52,911 nucleotides of DNA from a virus. A program made the position numbers and the translations under genes. Every line of letters begins with the position of its first letter. The first letter of the stretch is position 1. Positions 38,562-46,415 of this stretch are shown piece by piece. Below the pieces are notes generated by a model that was given only the letters and a program-made list of their open reading frames with translations, made no database searches and was not told the origin of the DNA. The stretch covers positions 1 through 52,911 of the IMG/VR virus record IMGVR_UViG_3300032242_000759. One strand, 5' to 3'.

Positions 38562-39107
38562 ATGGAATCTCGTCTCAAAAAATCTCTCAGTGCTGGTGGC
38601 CGCAATGATCGCGCAAGCGAGGACGCTACCCGCCAAGCACCGGAAGAAAAGTTCATTTCTAGGCAGGAACGTCGCAAGATGTGGAGCGAGGAATGGACGC
38701 AATCAGCATTGCCAAAACTGCCCGAAATCGACGGGTGGCACCTTTGCTGGCTTTCAACAACCAATAGCTACGATAGCATCGATAAGCGGATTCGCCTTGG
38801 GTACGTTCCAGTTAAGTCTGAAGAGATACCCGGCTATGAAGATTACCGTGTGAAGTCGGGTGAGCATGTTGGCTATATTTCTTGCAACGAAATGTTGTTG
38901 TTCAAGTTGCCGATGGATATTTTTCAGGAAATTATGTTGTCAATGCACCATGATCAACCTCGTGAGGAAGCGGAGAAAATCCGAATCCAAGTCGAAAATC
39001 TCCAAGGTCAACGTGATAGCAATGGTCGTTCGCTTGTGAATGTTGAGGGTGAAGGTATTGGCTCTATTGAAAAGCAACCAAACCGTAACCCCGTATTTGC
39101 GGGATAA
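38562..39107 (+). CDS. Conserved phage protein near the capsid genes, unknown function
   Basis: The 181-residue protein has a basic tail, then EEWTQSALPKLPEIDGWHLC and WLSTTNSYDSIDKRIRLGYV, and a helical C terminus. This pattern (HLCWLSTTN-x(4)-DKR-x-RLGY) recurs in phage genomes beside capsid genes. It is probably a minor head or assembly protein. No function is known. Confidence 0.65.
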   Translation: MESRLKKSLSAGGRNDRASEDATRQAPEEKFISRQERRKMWSEEWTQSALPKLPEIDGWHLCWLSTTNSYDSIDKRIRLGYVPVKSEEIPGYEDYRVKSGEHVGYISCNEMLLFKLPMDIFQEIMLSMHHDQPREEAEKIRIQVENLQGQRDSNGRSLVNVEGEGIGSIEKQPNRNPVFAG

Positions 39108-39125
39108 CAATCAAGGAGTTTGACT

Positions 39126-39722
39126 ATGTCAGCAACAAATGCTCCGTTTGGCTTGCGCCCTGCGTTCCATCCCTCTGGTCTGGATCGCGCTCAGGCGTTA
39201 GCTGGCGGCATCGTTTCGGGGTATACCTCGAACATTCTCAAGGGTCAACCCGTTCAGTACGGTACGACTGCAAATAGCGGTACTTTAGGTACCATCGTCA
39301 TCGCCGCCAATACTGGCGCGTGGGTAGGCGCTTTTGCAGGTGTGCAATGGACTGATACGACTGGCCGTGCACGTATCTCCAACTACTGGCCTGCAAACAC
39401 TGCGTACACCGCAGGTACTTGCGTGGCTTATTTCTACAACGATCAAAACATCGTTTATGAAATTCAGTCGGATGCAACGATTGCACAAACGTCAATTGGT
39501 AACGAGTACAACTTCAGCAACATTGCCGCTGGTTCCACAACCACTGGTTTGTCGCAAGCGACTTTGGGCGTGTCCACTGCTGTGGGTAACGGCCAACAAG
39601 GTCAAATGCGTGTTGTCGATATTGCACCGTATCCTGACAACAACTGGGGCGACGCTTACGTTATTGTTCGTGTCGTATGTGCTAACTCGCAATTCTTCGG
39701 TGCTGTCACCGCGATTGCTTAA
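39126..39722 (+). CDS. Putative head decoration/stabilisation protein
   Basis: The 198-residue beta-rich protein starts MSATNAPFGLRPAFHPSGLD, a start seen often in proteins encoded directly before the major capsid gene of podoviruses. It has a Gly/Thr/Ala-rich body. Position and composition suggest a capsid decoration or stabilising protein. The start at 39126 has AAGGAG upstream and drops a TTG-started extension. Its stop is 18 bases before the capsid gene. Confidence 0.55.
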   Translation: MSATNAPFGLRPAFHPSGLDRAQALAGGIVSGYTSNILKGQPVQYGTTANSGTLGTIVIAANTGAWVGAFAGVQWTDTTGRARISNYWPANTAYTAGTCVAYFYNDQNIVYEIQSDATIAQTSIGNEYNFSNIAAGSTTTGLSQATLGVSTAVGNGQQGQMRVVDIAPYPDNNWGDAYVIVRVVCANSQFFGAVTAIA

Positions 39723-39740
39723 TTTAAGGGAGCATAAATT

Positions 39741-40655
39741 ATGGCCGCCCCAATGCGTAGTACGGACTTCCGTTCAATTGTCGAACCCATCTTGAATGAG
39801 TGCTTTGACGGAGTCTATGACCAACGTGCCGACGAGTGGAGCCGTGTGTTCCGCGAAGAAGACGGCATTCCACGTAACTACCACGAAGAACCCGTCTTGT
39901 ACGGTTTCGGTGCCGCACCTCAGTTACCTGACGGTACGCCCGTGACCTACCAACAAGGTGGTGTCCTCTTCTTGAAACGCTACCTGTACAAAGTGTACGG
40001 CTTGGCATTTGCTTTGACCAAAGTCTTGGTTGAAGACGGTGACCACATCCGTATCGGTCAGGTATATGCACGCCACTTGGCTCAATCCTTGGTGGAAACC
40101 AAAGAATTGCTGGCCGCTAACGTGCTGAACACAGCGTTCAACAGTGCCTATCCCGGTGGCGACGGCGTGCCTTTGATCAGCACAGCCCACCCAATCGTGA
40201 ACGGTACTTTCAGCAACCAACTGTCCACTGCTGCCAACTTGTCCCAGACTTCTCTGGAGCAAATGTTGATCCAAGTGCGTCAGGCTGTTGACAACAACGG
40301 CAAGAAGATTCGTTTGGTGCCCCGTCAATTGATCGTGGCTCCCGGCAACATTTTCCAAGCTGAAGTTTTGTTGAAGAGTGTGTTGCGTACTGGTAATGCA
40401 AACAACGACATCAACCCCGTCAAGTCTATCGGCTTGTTGGACGAAGGTGCCGCAGTTCTGTCTCGCTTGACTAACCCAAGCGCATGGTGGGTTCAGACCG
40501 ACGCTCCAGAAGGCTTTAAGCTTCTGATGCGCCGTCGTCTGGAGAAGACCATGGAAGGTGACTTCGAGACCGACACAATGCGTTACAAGGCCACTGAGCG
40601 TTACGACCTTGGGTTCACAGACCCACGTTGCGCTTACGGTACTTACGGCGTGTAA
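39741..40655 (+). CDS. Major capsid protein, Mu gpT-like HK97 fold
   Basis: The 304-residue protein resembles the Mu gpT-like coat family. It has an N-terminal arm with MRSTDFRSIVEPILNECFDG, a region with ARHLAQSLVETKELLAANVL and NTAFNSAYPGGDGVPLISTA, and a C-terminal part with TDAPEGFKLLMRRRLEKTME and RYDLGFTDPR. The LISTAHP-type phrase and the AARNVLN-like helix are typical of gpT coats. It follows the scaffold and decoration genes and is followed by a strong terminator, which may adjust capsid levels. Confidence 0.9.
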   Translation: MAAPMRSTDFRSIVEPILNECFDGVYDQRADEWSRVFREEDGIPRNYHEEPVLYGFGAAPQLPDGTPVTYQQGGVLFLKRYLYKVYGLAFALTKVLVEDGDHIRIGQVYARHLAQSLVETKELLAANVLNTAFNSAYPGGDGVPLISTAHPIVNGTFSNQLSTAANLSQTSLEQMLIQVRQAVDNNGKKIRLVPRQLIVAPGNIFQAEVLLKSVLRTGNANNDINPVKSIGLLDEGAAVLSRLTNPSAWWVQTDAPEGFKLLMRRRLEKTMEGDFETDTMRYKATERYDLGFTDPRCAYGTYGV

Positions 40656-40660
40656 GAGAC

Positions 40661-40695
40661 AAGGGGGGCAGGATAAAACCTCCCCCCTTTTTTGT
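40661..40695 (+). terminator. Strong terminator after the capsid gene
   Basis: AAGGGGGG pairs with CCCCCCTT around an 18-base loop, then seven T follow (to about 40695). No clear new promoter was seen before the next gene at 40730, so partial read-through may set the ratio of capsid to later proteins. Confidence 0.85.
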
Positions 40696-40729
40696 TTAAT
40701 GTTTCGTCAACTTTTCATGGAGAAAGACG

Positions 40730-41704
40730 ATGCCTCAATTTTCTGATGACCTATTTTTAGGCCCTGCCCAAACGTACATGGGCACTGGCTTGAACCAAAC
40801 TGAAGCGGTGATGACTGGTTCCATTTCTGGCACCTCAATGAACATCACTGCCGTTTTGTCCGGCGAGCCCATTGTGTTGGGTCAATTTGTTGGCGGTACT
40901 GGTGGCGGCGGCGTATCTGCTGGTACTTATGTCACAGCATTTGGCACTGGCTCTGGTGGCGTTGGCACCTACACGGTGAACAACTCACAAACTGTGACAA
41001 GCACAACCCTGACATTTTCCGGTGACGGTGGCCTTGGTGATCCTTCGCCAATGGACTTGGGTGTTGGCCCTCTGGGTCGCACTTACATTTGGGATTGCGT
41101 GCCTCAAGCATTGCAAACCGCAAACATCGCCGCATCGCAAACTGCATCTGGCGCAGGCGCTATCACTTTGACTGCTGGCACTTCTGCCAAGTCTGTGGTT
41201 CGTGCCGACGGTACAACTGTGATCCAGTTGAACTCTCCTCGCGCACTGCAAGTGAACACTTCTACCACTGCTCGTACAGTGACCATCAGCGGCTACGACT
41301 ACTTCGGTCAAGCAATGACTGAAGCAATCACTGTGGCAACTGCTGGTACTGCCAAGTCTGGCAAGAAAGCGTTTTACCAAATTGTCAGCGCAACCATCAG
41401 CGGCTCTGCTACCGCAGTGACCATTGGCACCACCGACATCCTTGGTTTGCCAGTCCGTGTGATCGACGCAGGCTACGTGGTGAAAGTTGGCTGGAACAAC
41501 ACTTTGGCGCAAGACGCTGGCACTTTTGTTGTGGCCGATATGACCAACCCAGCAACCAGCACCACTGGTGATGTTCGCGGTACATACACTCCATCTTCAG
41601 CTTCTGATGGTTCCAAGCGTTTGGTGATGACTATCGCCTTGCCTGCAATTGCCGTCGGCCCCAATGCAACTCGCACTGGTGCTCTTGGCGTAACCCAAGC
41701 CTAA
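40730..41704 (+). CDS. Beta-rich virion structural protein
   Basis: The 324-residue protein has a Gly/Thr/Ser/Val-rich composition and one module (about residues 27-100: [36 protein letters not shown]) that also occurs in the gene at 1900. The C-terminal part has repeated beta strands and ends [10 protein letters not shown]. It lies directly after the capsid terminator. It is likely a head-surface or tail structural protein; no enzyme motif seen. Confidence 0.65.
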   Translation: MPQFSDDLFLGPAQTYMGTGLNQTEAVMTGSISGTSMNITAVLSGEPIVLGQFVGGTGGGGVSAGTYVTAFGTGSGGVGTYTVNNSQTVTSTTLTFSGDGGLGDPSPMDLGVGPLGRTYIWDCVPQALQTANIAASQTASGAGAITLTAGTSAKSVVRADGTTVIQLNSPRALQVNTSTTARTVTISGYDYFGQAMTEAITVATAGTAKSGKKAFYQIVSATISGSATAVTIGTTDILGLPVRVIDAGYVVKVGWNNTLAQDAGTFVVADMTNPATSTTGDVRGTYTPSSASDGSKRLVMTIALPAIAVGPNATRTGALGVTQA

Positions 41705-41715
41705 GGAGAGCAACC

Positions 41716-43371
41716 ATGGGTCAATTCAAACCAATGGTGAAGATGTTCACCGATGAGCCTTCAGTAATCCTGAAACTCAAAAAAGGCGGTAAAGTTGCTT
41801 CCAAGGCCGCAAGCCAAGAAGAAGGCTTCAAGTCCATGGCCCATAACAATGCCAAGGTCTTTGAAGATGCCGAACATGGTGTGGCTCCTAAAAAGCCTTC
41901 CATGGCAGAACGTCGCAAGGCAATGAACCCCAACCAGTATGCCAAGGGCGGCAAAGTCGCTCACAAGCAAATGGGTGGTGCAATGCCTATGCAAGGCGCT
42001 CCAGCAGCCGCAATGCCTATCAACCCTGCCGCACCTCAAGCAATGGGCCGCCAAGCCCTTATGGCTATGGCTCCTGCCCAGCGCATGCGTCGTGCAGCAA
42101 TGGTTCAAAAAGCTTTGTCCGGCATGAAGAAGGGCGGTTCTGCTAACGCCAAGTGCGCGGCTCTTGAAAAAGAGTTGAAGCACCATGAGTCTTTGTCGAT
42201 GGCAAAAGCCCATCCGATGAAAAAAGCATCGGGCGGCGCAGTTGACCGCGACGAGACCCGCACAACCATTGAAGGCAATGCGAAGAAATTTGCAAAGACC
42301 AAAGTGGATGACGGCGATCATCATGACAGCCATCACGGCACCAAAGGCATCAAAGATGGTGCAGTTGGCGGCTACAAGCATGGTGGTCACGCCAAGAAGA
42401 TGCACAAGTTTGCAACTGGCGGCGCAATTCCTGCTGACACTGACGAAAAAGTCAACAAAGGCAAGATCAAGATGCGTGGCACCATTGAGGGCAATGAGCA
42501 CGACTATGTGAACACTGAGATGCACCAAGCCAAGCGTGACAAAGCGCACGGCACTGGCGGCATCAAGGAATCCAACGCAGGCGGCTTCAAGCGCGGTGGC
42601 AAGATTCATCACAAAGCCCATGGTGGTAAGGCTTCCGGTGTTGGCAATGCGATTGAGCACGATGGCGATTGGGAAAACCGTCCCGCTGACGGCACACCTC
42701 CCGGCAAAACAAACGGCACCACTGGTGGCGTGCGTGAGTCCAACGGCGGTGGCTACAAAATGGGAGGGCGTGCCTCAAAAAAAGCCTATGCTACGGGGGG
42801 TCAAGTAGTTGATGATGGTCGTGCGGTCAAGATGCCGCGCCACTTCGTCAGTCGCCCTGTAGCAAACAGCCTGCAATCTGGTACCTTCGCCAAGGGCGGT
42901 AAGGTCGAGAAAGAGGAGAAGCCAAACCTTCGCCTCATCAAGACCCACAAAGGCCCAAGTGGACACGTAGCCAAGGTTTACAAAGACCGTGATTGGGATG
43001 AGCATCGCGTAAAGTTTTTCAGCCCTGAAGGCCAGCATCACCCCAATGCTGACTATCACACTGAAACCGCTGAAGATGCTCATGACACAGCCATGAGACA
43101 AGTAAGCCACGGCTATCGTAAAGGTGGAAAGGCTCGTTTTGCAGAAGGCGGCACAGAAGACCTGTCAAAAGGTGCTTACGATGCCCACTATGCAAACGAG
43201 AAGAAAGAGAATGAAGCAATGCGTGACAGCATTTTGGGTGCGCCAAAACGCGCCTATGACGCTGTCAAGAGCATGTTTGGTTCCTCTACACCTCCAGAAG
43301 GTAGCGTGACCAAGACAGAGAAATCTGTAACGGTTGCGCCCGGCAAAAAGCGTGGCGGCAAAATGTGCTGA
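41716..43371 (+). CDS. Lys/Gly/His-rich virion-associated protein with internal repeats
   Basis: The 551-residue protein is strongly basic and low in complexity. A unit of about 60 residues is repeated three times between about residues 180 and 355. Its elements are TIEGNAKKFAKT / TIEGNEHDYVN, then a GT-GIK or GTTGG turn, then GGYK or GGFKRGGK. Short GGKVA and GGAMP patches lie before the repeats. Such basic Gly/Lys-rich proteins in freshwater and marine phages may bind DNA inside the head. No enzyme motif is visible. AAGGAG precedes the start; a terminator follows the gene. Confidence 0.6.
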   Translation: MGQFKPMVKMFTDEPSVILKLKKGGKVASKAASQEEGFKSMAHNNAKVFEDAEHGVAPKKPSMAERRKAMNPNQYAKGGKVAHKQMGGAMPMQGAPAAAMPINPAAPQAMGRQALMAMAPAQRMRRAAMVQKALSGMKKGGSANAKCAALEKELKHHESLSMAKAHPMKKASGGAVDRDETRTTIEGNAKKFAKTKVDDGDHHDSHHGTKGIKDGAVGGYKHGGHAKKMHKFATGGAIPADTDEKVNKGKIKMRGTIEGNEHDYVNTEMHQAKRDKAHGTGGIKESNAGGFKRGGKIHHKAHGGKASGVGNAIEHDGDWENRPADGTPPGKTNGTTGGVRESNGGGYKMGGRASKKAYATGGQVVDDGRAVKMPRHFVSRPVANSLQSGTFAKGGKVEKEEKPNLRLIKTHKGPSGHVAKVYKDRDWDEHRVKFFSPEGQHHPNADYHTETAEDAHDTAMRQVSHGYRKGGKARFAEGGTEDLSKGAYDAHYANEKKENEAMRDSILGAPKRAYDAVKSMFGSSTPPEGSVTKTEKSVTVAPGKKRGGKMC

Positions 43372-43378
43372 ATCAAGT

Positions 43379-43402
43379 AGGGGCTTCGGCCCCTGCTTTT
43401 TA
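43379..43402 (+). terminator. Intrinsic terminator
   Basis: AGGGGC-TTCG-GCCCCT with a UUCG-type tetraloop, followed by GC and five T. It lies after the Lys/Gly-rich gene and before the gene at 43414, probably as a partial stop. Confidence 0.8.
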
Positions 43403-43413
43403 AAGGAAAAATT

Positions 43414-44193
43414 ATGAGTAATGGAATTACTGCTTCAGTCACACGCGCTGGTACCTATGAGCCTTTTGATTTGCAAGTTGCACGCAATCAAATTCAAGGG
43501 CATAGCGTTGTAAGTTTGTTTGGTTACCAAGCTTCAGTGACCACAGCTTCTATCCCAATTTGGGAAAACGCATCAACTTATACATACATTACATCAGCGT
43601 CTACATTGACGTTGGTCAGTACGTCTACATCTGACGATACAAGCGCAAAAATTTTGATCAGTGGTTTGGATTCAAGTTTCAATCCAATCTCTGAAACATT
43701 GGCGTTGAACGGCATTACTGGTGTAACTACGGTCAACAGTTATTTCCGTGTCAACAGCTTGTTGATGGTATCCCCCGGCACCAGCCAAAACACCAACGTC
43801 GGCACAATCACGCTGAAGCAATCTTCAAACGTGGTGGCTCAAATCAACATTGGTATTGGTAAGTCGCAAAGCACAATTTACACCGTGCCTGCTGGTTACA
43901 CGTTTTATCTGGATTTGGCTGAAGTCAATACGTCAAACAGCTACACAGGTAGCACCATCATCACTTACAAAGTGCAAGCTATCAACAACACAACTGGCGT
44001 TAAATTAAACGTATTGCAACAGCCATTTGTTTCAATTTATACAGCTAATCGAGCATCTGATCCTTTTGCTTACGCCGAAAAAACAGATATCCAATGGCAA
44101 TTGAACACCAACACCGGAACAATTGCGGCTGGAGTTATCGTTACAGGCAAACTGATTCAGAACAACAACAACGTCACTGGATCGGGAACTTAA
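43414..44193 (+). CDS. Beta-rich virion structural protein
   Basis: The 259-residue protein is rich in Ser, Thr, Asn and Ile (TYTYITSASTLTLVSTSTSD ... SSNVVAQINIGIGKSQSTIY) and looks like a beta-sandwich. It starts after an AAAGGA site. It is flanked by other virion genes and likely forms part of the head or tail. No family recognised. Confidence 0.6.
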   Translation: MSNGITASVTRAGTYEPFDLQVARNQIQGHSVVSLFGYQASVTTASIPIWENASTYTYITSASTLTLVSTSTSDDTSAKILISGLDSSFNPISETLALNGITGVTTVNSYFRVNSLLMVSPGTSQNTNVGTITLKQSSNVVAQINIGIGKSQSTIYTVPAGYTFYLDLAEVNTSNSYTGSTIITYKVQAINNTTGVKLNVLQQPFVSIYTANRASDPFAYAEKTDIQWQLNTNTGTIAAGVIVTGKLIQNNNNVTGSGT

Positions 44194-44195
44194 TC

Positions 44196-44714
44196 ATGCC
44201 AAGCAAATCACCTGCTCAACATCGTTTGATGGAAGCCGCCGCCCATACTAAGGGTGGCTTTGGTGGTGTTCCCCAAAAAGTCGGCAAAGAGTTTGCCAAG
44301 GCCGACGAGGGTAAAAAATTTAAGGAAGGTGGTTTGTATGAAAACATTCATCGTAAACAGCAAAGAATTGCTGAAGGCTCTGGCGAAAAAATGCGCCGAG
44401 TTGGTAGCAAAGGTGCGCCAACGGCTGAAGCCTTCAAGCAGTCAGCCAAAACAGCCAGAATGAAAGAAGGTGGGCCCAGCCTTGCAGTTGGTCGCGGCGA
44501 GAAGCTTTCGGTCGAAAAAGGCGCAGGATTGACTGCAAAAGGTCGGGCAAAGTACAACCGTGAGACAGGTTCACATTTAAAGGCCCCCCAACCACAAGGT
44601 GGTGCGCGAAAAGATAGTTTTTGCGCGAGAATGGAGGGAGTTGTTAAACATGCAAAAGGGGACGCACCACGCGCTAAAGCATCGCTGAAGCGTTGGAATT
44701 GTCCCGGTTGGTAA
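44196..44714 (+). CDS. DUF6321-like basic protein
   Basis: The 172-residue basic protein begins MPSKSPAQHRLMEAAAHTKG. The second half contains the block KGAGLTAKGRAKYNRETGSH, then PQPQGGARKDSFCARMEGVV and PRAKASLKRWNCPGW, which matches the DUF6321 domain found in many phages. Start 44196 lies two bases after the previous stop; the longer upstream frame is rejected because it overlaps the previous gene. The function is unknown; the basic character suggests nucleic-acid binding in the virion. Confidence 0.75.
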   Translation: MPSKSPAQHRLMEAAAHTKGGFGGVPQKVGKEFAKADEGKKFKEGGLYENIHRKQQRIAEGSGEKMRRVGSKGAPTAEAFKQSAKTARMKEGGPSLAVGRGEKLSVEKGAGLTAKGRAKYNRETGSHLKAPQPQGGARKDSFCARMEGVVKHAKGDAPRAKASLKRWNCPGW

Positions 44715-44726
44715 CAGGAGAAAATC

Positions 44727-44966
44727 ATGGAATATAGTCCTTGGGCGAAAATTAACAAATCTCCAAAAGAAAAACAGGCATTGATTGATGCTCCAGTACC
44801 TTCTTACAATAAAGAAGCAGTGGACAAAGAAATTAAGCGATCAAGTGAAAAAATTGGGTCTTCCGAAGCTAAAGCAATCCATGGTTTGCTTAAAGGCAGA
44901 CATGCTAAAGGTGGAAAAATTAGCACCGCTGAACACGGAAATCCTAAATGTAAAAATTGCTGGTAA
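44727..44966 (+). CDS. Small basic protein of unknown function
   Basis: The 79-residue protein (MEYSPWAKINKSPKEKQALI ... HAKGGKISTAEHGNPKCKNC) is lysine-rich and ends in Cys-Lys-Asn-Cys-Trp, which might bind metal. AACAGGAG precedes it. It lies between the DUF6321-like and adaptor genes. Confidence 0.55.
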   Translation: MEYSPWAKINKSPKEKQALIDAPVPSYNKEAVDKEIKRSSEKIGSSEAKAIHGLLKGRHAKGGKISTAEHGNPKCKNCW

Positions 44967-44974
44967 GGTAAAAA

Positions 44975-46030
44975 ATGGCTTATTCAGGAACCGTTGGACA
45001 GACAGTTGTCTCAGTACAGAAATTCATCGACCAAGGGGCCCGGATGTCGGGCAAACTCGCCGAAGAATTAACTGTCGAGCAAGTCCAAGCTTCTAAGCAA
45101 GCCTTATTTTTTATCCTTTCCAACCTGATCAACCAAGGAATCAACTACTGGTGTATCAGCAAAAAGGTCTATGGCCTCAATATAGACCAGTATGAGTATT
45201 TGCTACCCGTAGGTGGCAACGATGTCTTGAACGCGCTGTATCGCACGCTACAACGCCCTCCCGGCGCAGGTTATTCGTCCTCAGGCTCTGCCGCATTGGC
45301 TTTTGACAATAACGTCAATACTTCTGACGCTCAGACCTCGCCAAACGGTTACATCGCAATCAATTACGGTAGCAACCCGGTCTATGCTGGTTCAATTGGC
45401 ATCTTGCCTGCCACCTCCGGCTCATTCCACATCTTGCTGGAATGGTCAAATGATGGCGTGACATGGAATTTGCTCGAAGACACTGGAGTTACCACATGGG
45501 TGAATGGCGAATGGTTGTGGTACGACATTGACCCCGGCCAGACTTGCACCTATTACCGTATGCGCGAAACTGGTGGCGGCACATTGAATGTGGCCGAGTT
45601 TTATGTGGGCAACAACTCTACAGAAGTCACCATGGCTCGTTTGAACCGTGACGACTACACCAATCTGCCCAACAAGAACTTCACGGCCAATCAACCGTAT
45701 CAATACTGGTTTAACCGCACGATCCCTCAAGCAACCATTGTTTTGTGGCCTGCACCATCTGACCCATTTGTGCAGATGACAATCTGGTACTCACGCCAAG
45801 TGATGGATGTGGGTGATTTGTACGACGAGTTGGAAATTCCTCAATATTTCTACCAAGCAATCCAGTGCATGCTGGCTCACCAGATGAGCCTTTTATTGCC
45901 GGGAGTTGACCTTGCACGAATTCAGTACCTTGAAGGCCAAGCCGACAAGTACTTTACGATGGCTGAGAACGAAAACCGCGACAAGTCGCCGATCTATTAC
46001 GCGCCCAACATTTCTGTCTACACGAGGTAA
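44975..46030 (+). CDS. Head-tail adaptor with inserted F5/8-type (discoidin-like) domain
   Basis: The 351-residue protein has an adaptor-type helical start (SKQALFFILSNLINQGINYW). Residues about 105-220 then form a beta domain (ALAFDNNVNTSDAQTSPNGY, FHILLEWSNDGVTWNLLEDT, TYYRMRETGGGTLNVAEFYV) typical of F5/8 type C or CBM32 carbohydrate-binding domains. The C-terminal adaptor fold then resumes (FNRTIPQATIVLWPAPSDPF, DELEIPQYFYQAIQCMLAHQ). P22 gp4-like adaptors link portal and tail. The insertion would put a sugar-binding domain on the virion neck. It could bind host polysaccharide, or organic particles in water. Confidence 0.7.
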   Translation: MAYSGTVGQTVVSVQKFIDQGARMSGKLAEELTVEQVQASKQALFFILSNLINQGINYWCISKKVYGLNIDQYEYLLPVGGNDVLNALYRTLQRPPGAGYSSSGSAALAFDNNVNTSDAQTSPNGYIAINYGSNPVYAGSIGILPATSGSFHILLEWSNDGVTWNLLEDTGVTTWVNGEWLWYDIDPGQTCTYYRMRETGGGTLNVAEFYVGNNSTEVTMARLNRDDYTNLPNKNFTANQPYQYWFNRTIPQATIVLWPAPSDPFVQMTIWYSRQVMDVGDLYDELEIPQYFYQAIQCMLAHQMSLLLPGVDLARIQYLEGQADKYFTMAENENRDKSPIYYAPNISVYTR

Positions 46031-46033
46031 GCC

Positions 46034-46414
46034 ATGCCTCGTTTTCTAAACACAGAAGGCAATGCAGTAATCGCAATCTTCATCTGCGACAGATGCAAGA
46101 TGAAACGTGCGATTATTGAAGCCATGCCTGACCCGAACTTTCCGGGTTTAAAAGTGTGCCAACAAGGCTGTGCTGACCAAAAAGACCCTTATCGCCTGCC
46201 TGCACGCAAGACAGAGCGCATCACTTTGCAGTTTCCTCGCCCAGATGTCAGCGTTGCAGCAGATGACCAAGGCTTGGTGGTGACTCCAACTGGTACTAAC
46301 ATACCCGGAGGAAATCCAAGTGAGTTGTACATTAGTACAGAAAACGGATCAACAACACCACAGCAAAATGGCAACACCAACGTAATTACACCCAACCCAT
46401 CTTCAGGCCAATAA
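46034..46414 (+). CDS. Small protein with zinc-ribbon-like start
   Basis: The 126-residue protein has a CDRCKMK-x(20)-CQQGCADQKDPYR pattern (about residues 18-57) that could bind zinc, then a Thr/Ser/Pro-rich tail (TPTGTNIPGGNPSELYISTE). Proteins with this layout occur beside adaptor and fibre genes in podoviruses. It starts three bases after the adaptor stop. Function unknown. Confidence 0.6.
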   Translation: MPRFLNTEGNAVIAIFICDRCKMKRAIIEAMPDPNFPGLKVCQQGCADQKDPYRLPARKTERITLQFPRPDVSVAADDQGLVVTPTGTNIPGGNPSELYISTENGSTTPQQNGNTNVITPNPSSGQ

Positions 46415-46415
46415 T

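Noticed and set aside
41761-42660. 299-residue minus-strand frame opposite the basic repeat protein
   Set aside because: It lies opposite a well-placed gene in a one-direction operon and has no start signal. It arises from the biased composition.
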